Shown here one piece after another: positions 18,336 to 29,382 of a stretch of DNA of 64,000 nt (position 1 is its first letter; each line of letters opens with the position of its first letter). Made by a program: the position numbers and the translations under genes. The stretch covers positions 1 through 64,000 of the forward strand of contig NZ_JAFGYF010000011.1 of NCBI RefSeq assembly GCF_016921195.1, in the 5' to 3' direction. The DNA comes from Cellulosimicrobium cellulans (lineage in GTDB: Bacteria; Actinomycetota; Actinomycetes; Actinomycetales; Cellulomonadaceae). The notes beneath the pieces are model-generated. The model worked only from the letters and a program-made list of their open reading frames with translations, ran no database searches and was not told the DNA's origin.

Positions 18336-18928
18336 CGCCCGGCGTCGCGCGCGTCCGGCGCGCCGAGCGCTCGGCCGAGGACGACGCACTCCTGGTCGGT
18401 GTAGCCGAGGCGATCGTAGAAGCCGCGGACGGCCTCGTTGGTCGAGCGCACCATCAGGCGCACCGCCCGCGCGCCCTGCGCGGCGAGCCACGCCTCCGCC
18501 GCGACGACCGCGGCGCGCCCCGTGCCGTGGCCCTGGAGACGCGGGTCGACGGCCACGTAGTAGAGCCAGCCGCGGTGCCCGTCGACGCCGGCCATCGCCG
18601 ACGCGACGACCTCGCCCGCGCGGACCGCGCCGCGGGCTCCCGACACCGCCGCGGGGACGTCGCGCGCCGCGCGGCCGACGAGCACCGTCGAGGTCTCCCC
18701 CAGACGCGCGTCCGCGATGTCGCGGTACGGGTCGTTCCACGGCCGGGTGAGCCCGCACGTGCGCCACAGCGCGACGACGGCCTCGACGTCGTCGTCCGCG
18801 ACCTCCGCGAAGACGACGTCCGCGTCCGTCGCCGCACGGCCGTCGTCGGACACCCCGTCCGGCACCGCGCCGGGTTCGCCGTCTCCTGCGCCGGTCAGCC
18901 GGGGCCCGTCCGCGACCCGTCCCGTCAC
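18332..18928 (-). CDS. GNAT-family N-acetyltransferase, short form
   Basis: About 198 residues from the GTG at 18928, eight bases after the guaB3 stop. The GNAT core starts near VVFAEVADDDVEAVVALWRTCGLTRP, and motif A is VDPRLQGHGTGRAAVVAAEAWL, followed by FYDRLGYTDQECVVLGR. This pattern is typical of the YpeA/RimI-like GNATs whose members open with AxWRxxGLxRPWNDP. The N-terminal 40 residues are low-complexity, so a later GTG (near 18864) may be the real start. It is probably co-transcribed with guaB3. Confidence 0.75.
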   Translation of the reverse strand: MTGRVADGPRLTGAGDGEPGAVPDGVSDDGRAATDADVVFAEVADDDVEAVVALWRTCGLTRPWNDPYRDIADARLGETSTVLVGRAARDVPAAVSGARGAVRAGEVVASAMAGVDGHRGWLYYVAVDPRLQGHGTGRAAVVAAEAWLAAQGARAVRLMVRSTNEAVRGFYDRLGYTDQECVVLGRALGAPDARDAGR

Positions 18929-18936
18929 GGCGCGGC

Positions 18937-20061
18937 TCAGCGGGGCTGGTACGGCGAGACGACGACCTCGACGCGCTGGAACTCCTTGAGGTCGGAGTAC
19001 CCCGTCGTCGCCATCGCGCGACGCAGCGCGCCGACGAGGTTGAGCGTGCCGTCCGCCTGGCGCCCCGGCCCGAAGAGGATCTCCTCCAGCGTGCCGGCCG
19101 TGCCCACGCGCACGCGCTCGCCGCGCGGGAGCTGCGCGTGGTGCGCCTCCGAGCCCCAGTGCCAGCCCTGGCCCGGCGCCTCCTCGGCGCGCGCGAGCGC
19201 CGCGCCGAGCATCACGGCGTCCGCGCCGCACGCGACGGCCTTGACGAGGTCGCCCGAGCGGCCGACGCCGCCGTCGGCGATGACGTGCACGTAGCGGCCG
19301 CCCGACTCGTCGAGGTAGTCACGGCGCGCGGCCGCGACGTCCGCGACCGCCGTCGCCATAGGCGCGTGGATGCCGAGCGAGACGCGCGTGGTGTGCGCCG
19401 CGCCGCCGCCGAAGCCGACGAGGACCCCCGCGGCACCGGTGCGCATGAGGTGCAGCGCCGCGGTGTACGTGGACGCTCCGCCGACCACGACCGGGACGTC
19501 GAGCTCGTAGATGAACCGCTTGAGGTTGAGCGGCTCCGCGACGCCCGAGACGTGCTCGGCCGAGACGGTCGTCCCGCGGATGACGAAGAGGTCGACACCC
19601 GCGTCGACGACCGTCTGGTAGTGCTCCTGGGTGCGCTGCGGCGACAGGGCGCCCGCGACCGTGACGCCCGCGGCGCGGATCTCCTTGAGGCGCTGCGTGA
19701 TGAGGTCGGGCTTGATCGGCTCGGCGTAGATCTCCTGCATGCGCCGCGTGGCCTCGACCGGCTCGAGCGTCGCGATCTCCTCCAGGAGGGCGGTGGGGTC
19801 GTCGTAACGCGTCCACAGGCCTTCGAGGTCGAGCACGCCGAGGCCGCCGTGGTGGCCGAGCGCGACGGCGGTCGCCGGGCTCATCACCGAGTCCATCGGC
19901 GCCGCGAGGATCGGCAGCTCGAAGTGGTACGCGTCGATCTGCCAGCCGACCGACACCTCCTCCGGGTCGCGCGTGCGCCGGGAGGGCACGACCGCGACGT
20001 CGTCGAAGGAGAACGCGCGCCGACCGCGCTTGCCACGTCCGATCTCGATCTCGTTGCTCAC
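18937..20061 (-). CDS. guaB3: GuaB3-family IMP dehydrogenase-related protein
   Basis: This 374-residue TIM-barrel protein of the IMPDH/GMPR superfamily lacks CBS domains, as in other GuaB3 proteins. It has the conserved opening FSFDDVAVVPSRR, LAAPMDSVMS, HVIADGGVGRSGD and the end ALRRAMATTGYSDLKEFQRVEV. At the position of the IMPDH catalytic cysteine it reads GGGAAHTTR, with His223 where GuaB in this window has C321 (GSICTTR). It is therefore not an IMPDH by the classic covalent mechanism, or it uses another residue; its true reaction is unsettled. The GTG start follows a TAGGCT box. Confidence 0.92.
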   Translation of the reverse strand: MSNEIEIGRGKRGRRAFSFDDVAVVPSRRTRDPEEVSVGWQIDAYHFELPILAAPMDSVMSPATAVALGHHGGLGVLDLEGLWTRYDDPTALLEEIATLEPVEATRRMQEIYAEPIKPDLITQRLKEIRAAGVTVAGALSPQRTQEHYQTVVDAGVDLFVIRGTTVSAEHVSGVAEPLNLKRFIYELDVPVVVGGASTYTAALHLMRTGAAGVLVGFGGGAAHTTRVSLGIHAPMATAVADVAAARRDYLDESGGRYVHVIADGGVGRSGDLVKAVACGADAVMLGAALARAEEAPGQGWHWGSEAHHAQLPRGERVRVGTAGTLEEILFGPGRQADGTLNLVGALRRAMATTGYSDLKEFQRVEVVVSPYQPR

Positions 20062-20067
20062 CGGGCC

Positions 20068-20073
20068 AGCCTA
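20068..20073 (-). promoter_or_regulatory. TAGGCT -10 box for guaB3
   Basis: TAGGCT on the minus strand lies six bases from the GTG at 20061, consistent with leaderless transcription. Confidence 0.55.
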
Positions 20074-20208
20074 CCGGCGGGCCGTACCGGTCCCCTGCAC
20101 GGTACCGCCGTGTGGGTGGGCGCTGGCAGGGTGACGCTCGTCGCCGGGACGTCCGGCGGCACCGCGCGCGACGTGCGCCGGGACCCGAGCGAGACCGCGA
20201 GGTGCACG

Positions 20209-20910
20209 ATGACGACGACGCCCTGGACGGCGGGACCGCTCCTCGGTCTCGACACCGAGACCACGGGCGTCGACGTCGACGTCGACCGGATCGTCACCGC
20301 CGCGCTCGTGCTGCGCGAGCCCGGGTCGACGCACGTGCGCACGTGGCTCCTCGACCCGGGCGTCGAGGTCCCTGACGAGGCGACCGCGATCCACGGCGTC
20401 ACGACGGCGCACGCGGCCGCCCACGGGACCGCACCCGCCGAGGCGCTGGAGGAGATCGCGACGCTCGTCGTCGACGCGCAGCGCGACGGGGTGCCGCTCG
20501 TCGCGTACAACGCCGCGTTCGACCTGTCGCTCCTCGACGCGGAGCTCGTCCGCCACGGCCTGCCGACGCTCGCCGCCCGGCTCGGTCGGCCGGTGCGGCC
20601 CGTGCTCGACCCGCTCGTCCTCGACCGGGCGTGGGACCCGGACCGGGAGGGCAAGCGCCGGCTCGTCGACCTGTGCGCGCGCTACGAGGTGCTCGACGTC
20701 GGCCCGCTGCACACCGCGGACGCGGACGTGCTCGCCACGCTCGACCTCCTCGACGCCCTCGCGCGCGCCTTCCCGGACGTCGGCGCCCTGGGCCCCGACG
20801 CCCTTCACGACCTCCAGGTCGCGGCGCACCGACGCTGGGTCGACGCGCTGGACCCCGAGCGCGAGCCGCCCTACGTCGGGGCCGGCGCGGACGGCCGCTG
20901 GCCCTCCTAG
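20209..20910 (+). CDS. DnaQ-like DEDDh 3'-5' exonuclease
   Basis: This 233-residue protein is a single exonuclease domain. ExoI is LLGLDTETTG (D and E metal ligands, residues about 11-20), ExoII is YNAAFDLSLLDAEL, and ExoIII is HTADADVLATLDLL. Such proteins resemble the epsilon proofreading subunit or stand-alone exonucleases; the short length and lack of a polymerase-binding tail do not favour a replicative epsilon role. GAGGTG precedes the ATG. It is divergent from guaB3. Confidence 0.85.
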   Translation: MTTTPWTAGPLLGLDTETTGVDVDVDRIVTAALVLREPGSTHVRTWLLDPGVEVPDEATAIHGVTTAHAAAHGTAPAEALEEIATLVVDAQRDGVPLVAYNAAFDLSLLDAELVRHGLPTLAARLGRPVRPVLDPLVLDRAWDPDREGKRRLVDLCARYEVLDVGPLHTADADVLATLDLLDALARAFPDVGALGPDALHDLQVAAHRRWVDALDPEREPPYVGAGADGRWPS

Positions 20911-20973
20911 CGGAGGGACCCACCGACGAACCCGGCAACGAGCCCGGGGCGTCCGGCCGTCAACTAACTCACG

Positions 20974-20992
20974 ACACGGATGGAGATCGTGT
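20974..20992. promoter_or_regulatory. Weak inverted repeat upstream of the XRE-MurA gene
   Basis: ACACG (20974-20978) and CGTGT (20988-20992) are five-base inverted arms around nine bases. This could be an upstream regulator site; the arms are short and the call is tentative. Confidence 0.25.
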
Positions 20993-21038
20993 AAGGAACC
21001 CGTGATCCCGCGACGGCGGCGTCGCGTCGTCGCGTGAA

Positions 21039-21056
21039 TATCTCATCCATGAGTTA
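21039..21056. promoter_or_regulatory. Candidate operator overlapping the XRE-MurA promoter
   Basis: The imperfect palindrome TATCTCATCCATGAGTTA has arms CTCAT and ATGAG around a CC centre plus outer TA pairs. It ends inside the TATCGT -10 box, so a bound protein would block transcription. The natural candidate is the HTH domain of the encoded protein (autoregulation, inferred). Confidence 0.5.
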
Positions 21057-21060
21057 TCGT
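21055..21060 (+). promoter_or_regulatory. TATCGT -10 box for the XRE-MurA gene
   Basis: TATCGT is seven bases before the ATG at 21068; leaderless arrangement, overlapped by the palindrome. Confidence 0.55.
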
Positions 21061-21067
21061 CGCTCGC

Positions 21068-22603
21068 ATGACAGTGATCGACGACGCCCCTCTCACGCAG
21101 GTCGGCGCGCTCATCCGCGGCGCCCGCCAGAACCGGGGCCTCACGCAGACCCAGCTCGCCGAGCGGCTGGGCACGAGCCAGAGCGCCGTGCACCGCATCG
21201 AGCAGGGCGCCCAGAACCTCAGTCTCGAGATGCTCAACCGCATCAGCCTCGCGCTCGACTCCGAGATCATCAGCCTCGGGGGACCCAAGCACGCGCACCT
21301 GCGCGTCCAGGGTGGCCACACGCTGTCCGGGCGCATCGAGGTCAACTCGTCCAAGAACGGTGCGGTCGCGCTCCTGTGCGCGTCGCTGCTCAACCGGGGG
21401 CGCACCACGCTGCGCGGCGTCGCCCGCATCGTCGAGGTCGACCGCATCGTCGACGTGCTCCGCTCGATCGGCGTCCGGGCGACCTGGACGACCGGCGGGC
21501 GCGACCTCGAGATCGTCGTGCCGGACCAGCTCGGCCTCGCCGCCATCGACGTCGACGCCGCGCGCCGCACGCGCTCGATCATCATGTTCCTCGGCCCGCT
21601 GCTCGGGCTCCGCGACACGTTCGAGCTCCCGTACGCGGGCGGCTGCGACCTCGGCACGCGCACCGTGGAGCCCCACATGATCGCCCTGCGGCCGTTCGGC
21701 CTCGCGGTCACCGCGACGGGCGGCAACTACCACGCAACGGTGGCCCCGGCGTCGGGCACCGACCTGTCGGTCGTGCTCACCGAGCGCGGCGACACCGTCA
21801 CCGAGAACGCGCTCATGGCCGCGGCCCGGCGCGACGGCGTGACGACGATCCGCAACGCGAGCCCCAACTACATGGTCCAGGACCTGTGCTTCTACCTGGA
21901 GCTGCTCGGCGTCCGGGTGGAGGGCATCGGCACGACGACCCTGCGCGTCCACGGCCGTACCGACATCGACGTGGACGTGGAGTACGCCGTCTCGGAGGAC
22001 CCGGTCGAGGCGATGAGCCTGCTCACGGCGGGCATCGTCACCGGCTCCGAGATCACGGTGGCCCGCGTCCCGATCGAGTTCATGGAGATCGAGCTCGCCA
22101 CCCTGTCCGAGATGGGTCTGCGCTACACGCTGAGCCCCGAGTACCTGGCCCGCAACGGCCGGACGCGCCTCGTCGACGTCACCGTGCACCCGAGCGAGCT
22201 CCGCGCACCGATCGACAAGATCCACCCGATGCCGTTCCCCGGCCTCAACATCGACAACCTGCCGTTCTTCGCCGTCATCGCCGCGAACGCGCAGGGCACC
22301 ACGCTCATCCACGACTGGGTCTACGAGGGCCGCGCCATCCACCTCACCGACCTCACGCGCCTCGGCGCCGACGTGCGGCTCCTGGACGCCCACCGGCTCC
22401 AGGTCACCGGCCCGACGCGCTGGTCCGGCGCCGAGGTGAGCTGCCCGCCGGCCCTGCGTCCCGCCGTCGTCATCCTGCTCGCGATGCTCGCCGCGAAGGG
22501 CACGTCCGTCCTGCGCGGCGTCGACATCATCGCGCGCGGCTACGAGGGTCTGACGGAGCGCCTGCGCGAGCTCGGCGCGAACATCGAGACCTTCCGCGAC
22601 TGA
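21068..22603 (+). CDS. XRE helix-turn-helix fused to MurA-like UDP-GlcNAc enolpyruvyltransferase
   Basis: This 511-residue protein has an N-terminal Cro/C1-type HTH (residues about 8-68, with RGLTQTQLAERLGTSQSAVHRIEQG) followed by an EPSP-synthase/MurA fold (about 75-508). Compared with E. coli MurA, key residues are kept: K-N in NSSKNG, the loop cysteine (C193 in GGCDLGTR) with its nearby Arg, the Asp of NIDN, and the Arg residues of EGRAIH, ALRP and ARGYE. The residue matching Asp369 is Ala. The enzyme domain may thus still transfer enolpyruvate to UDP-GlcNAc or bind it as a sensor. The fusion is one uninterrupted frame. A terminator shared with ridA follows. Confidence 0.88.
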   Translation: MTVIDDAPLTQVGALIRGARQNRGLTQTQLAERLGTSQSAVHRIEQGAQNLSLEMLNRISLALDSEIISLGGPKHAHLRVQGGHTLSGRIEVNSSKNGAVALLCASLLNRGRTTLRGVARIVEVDRIVDVLRSIGVRATWTTGGRDLEIVVPDQLGLAAIDVDAARRTRSIIMFLGPLLGLRDTFELPYAGGCDLGTRTVEPHMIALRPFGLAVTATGGNYHATVAPASGTDLSVVLTERGDTVTENALMAAARRDGVTTIRNASPNYMVQDLCFYLELLGVRVEGIGTTTLRVHGRTDIDVDVEYAVSEDPVEAMSLLTAGIVTGSEITVARVPIEFMEIELATLSEMGLRYTLSPEYLARNGRTRLVDVTVHPSELRAPIDKIHPMPFPGLNIDNLPFFAVIAANAQGTTLIHDWVYEGRAIHLTDLTRLGADVRLLDAHRLQVTGPTRWSGAEVSCPPALRPAVVILLAMLAAKGTSVLRGVDIIARGYEGLTERLRELGANIETFRD

Positions 22604-22614
22604 GTCGACGACCC

Positions 22615-22655
22615 CACGACGGGCCGGCACCCGCCCGGGGTGCCGGCCCGTCGTG
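22615..22655. terminator. Bidirectional terminator hairpin
   Basis: A perfect 18-bp stem (22615-22632 with 22638-22655) encloses a five-base loop, between the convergent XRE-MurA and Rid genes. Confidence 0.85.
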
Positions 22656-22657
22656 CG

Positions 22658-23296
22658 TCACTTCGGGTAGACCGCGTCGACCTCCACCTCGACGAGCCAG
22701 CCGTTCACCGGGAGGTTCTCGATCTCGAGCGCGAACCGCGACGGCCGCGCGGCGTTGACGACCATCGGGGCGGTCGTGGCGGAGCCGAGCTGGACGTCGA
22801 TCGGCTTGCCGGTCGCGAGGTTCGTGTTGGCGAAGAACTGCCGGTAGGCGCGGTTCCAGCCGGCGAAGTCCATCTTCTCCTGACCTGCGGGGTTCTGGAG
22901 GAAGACGCGCATGGACACGACGTCGTCGTAGGACAGCCCGGCCCGCTCGAGGTTCTCGCCGATCCGCATGAGGACGTTGATCCCCTGCGCCTCGGTGATC
23001 GTCACGCCCGCCGGCAGCACCCCTCCGGGGAACACGTCGGTGGGGATGTAGCGCTCCTCGGCACCGGCCCCCGGCGCCGTGTTCATCGCGGAGGGCCCGA
23101 GGCCCGAGGACTTGTACCAGGCGACGTTCTTGCCGAACGCGACGCCGTCGGCGATCGACGGGGTGTCGCCGGTGACGAACGAGAAGGACTCGGTGGGCTT
23201 CGGCTCGAAGAGCTTCCCTGCGGCGACGGCGGTACCGGGGACGGCCACGGCGGCCGTGACGGCGACGGCGACGACGACCTTGGTGCGGTTCTTCAT
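22658..23296 (-). CDS. Exported Rid-family (RidA/YjgF-like) protein
   Basis: This 212-residue protein has an N-terminal Sec-type signal (KNR then VVVAVAVTAAVAVPGTAVAA) and a Rid domain. Rid proteins speed hydrolysis of reactive imines and enamines. The ligand-binding arginine is kept near residue 187 (RFALEIENLP, matching RxxxEVxxLP of RidA). A non-family insert follows the signal (SFSFVTGDTPSIADG to PTDVFPGG). GGAGG sits about 8 bases before the ATG. It is divergent from an exported flavin amine oxidase, whose products include imines, which suggests a shared extracytoplasmic role. Confidence 0.85.
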   Translation of the reverse strand: MKNRTKVVVAVAVTAAVAVPGTAVAAGKLFEPKPTESFSFVTGDTPSIADGVAFGKNVAWYKSSGLGPSAMNTAPGAGAEERYIPTDVFPGGVLPAGVTITEAQGINVLMRIGENLERAGLSYDDVVSMRVFLQNPAGQEKMDFAGWNRAYRQFFANTNLATGKPIDVQLGSATTAPMVVNAARPSRFALEIENLPVNGWLVEVEVDAVYPK

Positions 23297-25266
<1,970 letters not shown>

Positions 25267-25317
25267 GCCCCGACGCCGTGCCCACGCCGGCGTGACGGCC
25301 TCCCCGTGGCGCGACGA

Positions 25318-25360
25318 CGGCCCGGCGTCCGGCCCCGCGAGGGTGCCGGACGCCGGGCCG
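25318..25360. terminator. Bidirectional terminator hairpin
   Basis: A perfect 16-bp stem (25318-25333 with 25345-25360) encloses an 11-base loop, between the convergent amine oxidase and guaB genes. Confidence 0.8.
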
Positions 25361-25382
25361 CGGCGCTGGTGGCGGCGGGCCG

Positions 25383-26924
<1,542 letters not shown>

Positions 26925-26993
26925 CGCCGCGGGGCTCTGCGGTATTCCCGCCGGGACCCGCGTCGTGGCCTCGCCCGCCGCCCGCCCGAGGCC

Positions 26994-28124
26994 TCAGCGG
27001 ACGACCGCGAGCAGCTCGTGCAGGAGCCCGGGAAAGCTGCGCACGCGGTGCACGGTGGCGGCGAGCGGGAGGTCGCCGGCGGCCTCGTCGCTCGGCAGGC
27101 CGACGAAGAACGGCAGGTTCGGGTTCGCCTCGTGCGCGGCGTGGACGATCCCCAGGTCGGGGCGCGCCTGGGTCGTCACCATGGCGACGGCGGAGGGTCG
27201 CACCATGGTGACGATCTCGAGCGTGCGGTGGACGTTCGCCGGGCCCGTGACGATGCGGGCCATCGCGCCGTGCGACGCGAGCGACGCCGCGAGCGCGTGC
27301 GCGGCCAGCGGCAGCGGCTCGTCCGGCGCCGCGAACACGAGGACGATCCGGCGCATCCGGCTGGGGTGGTTGCGGGGCGGCCCCCCGGCCGCGACGATCG
27401 CCTCCTCGCTCGCCTGCGTGTACTCGCGCAGCGCGCCCAGCGTCGCGTTGGCGAGCACGACCTCGGGGACCTCCCCAGGGCCCGCGAGCACCGTGCGCTC
27501 GGCCAGGCGCTCGAGCGCCGGCTCGACGAGGTCGGACCACCACGTCCCGGGATCGCCGCCCGCCGGGATGCGCAGGAGCCGGTCGCACGTGCGCTGGTCG
27601 TAGGCGATCGCGGCGTCGACGACGTCGGAGACGCGGGTCGGGCGCGGCGCCTCCCGCACGCCGACGGCGCGCGGGAGGTTCGCCCGCGCGGGCTCCCCCC
27701 CGGGGACGGCCCGCAGGAACGGACGCGACGGTGGCGCCGGTTCGGTCGCCGCGTCGTCCGCGTCCAGGTCGTCGTCGAGGTCCGCGCCCTCCGCGCCGTG
27801 CTCGTCGAACGAGACGGCGCCGCGGTGGGCGGCGAGCTCGTCGTCGTCCGCCGCCAGAGCCGCCCGGGCCGCGTCGGCCGGCGCGACGCCGTCGAGCGTG
27901 AGGCGCCGCATGACGACCAGGCGCGCGACGTCGTCGTCGGTGTAGCGGCGATGGGAGCCCGCACGGTGCTGCGAGGGCCCGAGGCCGTAGCGACGGTCCC
28001 ACGTCCGCAGGGTCGCGGGCGCGACGCCGAGCCGGCGCGCGACGGCGGCGACGGCGAGGCCGGGGTTCGAGGACATGCTCGGTCGGGCTCCCTCGTGGTC
28101 GGGGGCGGACCGGACTGAGGTCAT
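26994..28124 (-). CDS. MerR-family regulator with cobalamin-domain-like C-terminus
   Basis: About 376 residues: a MerR-type HTH (VAAVARRLGVAPATLRTWDRRYGLGPS then HRAGSHRRYTDDDV), an acidic linker, a helical bundle (WWSDLVEPALERL) and a Rossmann-like C-terminal half. The plan resembles CarH/LitR light or B12 sensors, but the cobalamin-ligand motif (E/DxHxxG) is absent; the equivalent stretch reads PDEPLPLAAHALAASL. It is probably a B12-independent regulator with an unknown signal. The ATG at 28124 follows a CAGAAT hexamer by six bases; the ATG at 28076 with GAGGGAG upstream is the alternative. It is divergent from whiB3. Confidence 0.78.
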   Translation of the reverse strand: MTSVRSAPDHEGARPSMSSNPGLAVAAVARRLGVAPATLRTWDRRYGLGPSQHRAGSHRRYTDDDVARLVVMRRLTLDGVAPADAARAALAADDDELAAHRGAVSFDEHGAEGADLDDDLDADDAATEPAPPSRPFLRAVPGGEPARANLPRAVGVREAPRPTRVSDVVDAAIAYDQRTCDRLLRIPAGGDPGTWWSDLVEPALERLAERTVLAGPGEVPEVVLANATLGALREYTQASEEAIVAAGGPPRNHPSRMRRIVLVFAAPDEPLPLAAHALAASLASHGAMARIVTGPANVHRTLEIVTMVRPSAVAMVTTQARPDLGIVHAAHEANPNLPFFVGLPSDEAAGDLPLAATVHRVRSFPGLLHELLAVVR

Positions 28125-28355
28125 GGATCGATTCTGCCGACCGCCCACCGGTCTCGCCACCTCGTCCAGGTCACAGTCGTGCACCCTTCGCGTCAGCATT
28201 GTGCAGGGTTTGTTCACCACACGCGCAAACGCGTCATCGCGCCAACATCGCGTCAGGGTGGGCGCACATCATGGCTCGCTTCGCCCGCTCGACATTCGCA
28301 CCACTGGGTCGAGTTCGGTCCTGACCTGCCTGTTCACATTTCTGCCACAGGGGAC

Positions 28356-28384
28356 TTGAACAACTTCTGCAACGCTTGTAGGTT
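28356..28384 (+). promoter_or_regulatory. Promoter of whiB3 (TTGAAC, 17-bp spacer, TAGGTT)
   Basis: The -35 TTGAAC is at 28356-28361 and the -10 TAGGTT at 28379-28384, with exact 17-base spacing. The ATG is seven bases later, so the mRNA is probably leaderless. Confidence 0.75.
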
Positions 28385-28391
28385 GTTCGCC

Positions 28392-28682
28392 ATGGCAGAG
28401 ATCTCGAGGCTCCCCGGGCCCGTCATGGAGCTGTGGGAATGGCAGTACCAGGGTTCGTGCCGCGACGCGGACGACACGTTGTTCTTCCACCCCGAGGGGG
28501 AACGCGGCTCGACGCGACGACGGCGCGCGGAGGCCGCGAAGGCGATCTGCCACTCGTGCCCCGTCATGATGCAGTGCCGCGAGCAGTCGCTCCGCGTGCG
28601 CGAGCCGTACGGGGTGTGGGGCGGGCTGAGCGAGGACGAGCGTGCGGCGATCCTCGCCGGCGGCGCTCGCCGCACGGGCTGA
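28392..28682 (+). CDS. whiB3: WhiB3/WhiD-type iron-sulfur regulator
   Basis: This 96-residue Wbl protein has the [4Fe-4S] cysteines C23, C53, C56 and C62 in the C-CxxC-C pattern, and the G(V/I)WGG turn in REPYGVWGGLSEDER, followed by a basic tail (GGARRTG). The opening WEWQYQG, FFHPEGERG and EPYGVWGG match WhiB3/WhiD rather than WhiB1 or WhiB2. Location next to groES, as I recall for M. tuberculosis whiB3, supports orthology. Wbl proteins act with the primary sigma factor and respond to redox or nitric oxide. Confidence 0.93.
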   Translation: MAEISRLPGPVMELWEWQYQGSCRDADDTLFFHPEGERGSTRRRRAEAAKAICHSCPVMMQCREQSLRVREPYGVWGGLSEDERAAILAGGARRTG

Positions 28683-28788
28683 CCAGCCCGCCGGCACCAC
28701 CAGCAGACCTGCACGGCACCGGTCCGACGTCGTACCGGGAGCACGTGCGCACGACCCGTGGGAACGGTGGGGCGACCGGCCACGGAAC

Positions 28789-28830
28789 GCAGCAGGGCCC
28801 CGCGACCGGACGGTCGCGGGGCCCTGCTGC
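28789..28830. terminator. Bidirectional terminator of whiB3 and groES
   Basis: A perfect inverted repeat has 20-bp arms at 28789-28808 and 28811-28830, between the convergent whiB3 and groES stops. Confidence 0.85.
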
Positions 28831-28845
28831 TGGAACGGGTCGGCG

Positions 28846-29142
28846 TCAGCCGACCACCACGGCGAGGATGTCGCGCGCGGACAGGACGAGGTAGTCCTCG
28901 CCGCCGTACTTGACCTCGGTGCCGCCGTACTTGCTGTAGATGACCTTGTCGCCGACGGTCACGTCGAGCGGGACGCGGTTGCCGTTGTCGTCGACACGGC
29001 CCGGACCGACGGCCAGGACCTCGCCCTCCTGGGGCTTCTCCTTGGCGGTGTCCGGGATGACCAGGCCGGATGCGGTCGTGGTCTCGGCCTCGAGGGCCTT
29101 CACGACGATCCGGTCCTCGAGCGGCTTGATGGGGACCGACAC
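28846..29142 (-). CDS. groES: Co-chaperonin GroES
   Basis: This 98-residue GroES has [29 protein letters not shown], the mobile loop that docks on GroEL, and the C-terminal [15 protein letters not shown]. The GTG at 29142 has GGGGAGG about 7 bases upstream. The 5' leader is about 120 bases long and begins at a CIRCE-overlapped promoter. No groEL follows; the next gene downstream is convergent whiB3, beyond a terminator, so groES is a single-gene unit here. Confidence 0.97.
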   Translation of the reverse strand: MSVPIKPLEDRIVVKALEAETTTASGLVIPDTAKEKPQEGEVLAVGPGRVDDNGNRVPLDVTVGDKVIYSKYGGTEVKYGGEDYLVLSARDILAVVVG

Positions 29143-29272
29143 GTCGGACCTCCCCTTTCGCGGTGAGAACTGCAACGGATGGGTCGAGCGCACCGGCTGG
29201 CCGTCGTCGCGGGTGCCGGACAGCCTGGTCGCACGTGGTGCCGCCTCCGCGAACGGTGGCGGCACGCCCTCA

Positions 29273-29301
29273 AATCTAGGTCGCCGTTAGCACTCGGTCA
29301 A
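29273..29301 (-). promoter_or_regulatory. Promoter of groES (TTGACC, 17-bp spacer, TAGATT)
   Basis: On the minus strand the -35 TTGACC (29296-29301) and -10 TAGATT (29273-29278) are 17 bases apart. The -35 lies in the spacer of the CIRCE element. Confidence 0.75.
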
Positions 29302-29313
29302 GGCGAGTGCCAA
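29287..29313. promoter_or_regulatory. CIRCE element (HrcA operator)
   Basis: TTAGCACTC, nine bases, then GAGTGCCAA: the CIRCE consensus with one mismatch in the right arm. It covers the groES -35 region, so HrcA binding would repress groES until heat shock. Confidence 0.93.
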
Positions 29314-29382
29314 CGTCCGGTCCTCGGACGATCGGGCTCCCGGCTGCGCGTGGTCCCCGTCCCCCGTGGAAGGATCGACGCC

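Noticed and set aside
21068-22603. XRE-MurA as an assembly or frameshift artefact joining two genes
   Set aside because: The frame is continuous, the linker is short and natural, and a promoter box and palindrome precede the HTH start.
28683-28845. A remnant of groEL between whiB3 and groES
   Set aside because: The 163-base gap holds only the terminator hairpin; no GroEL-like codons were seen in any frame.
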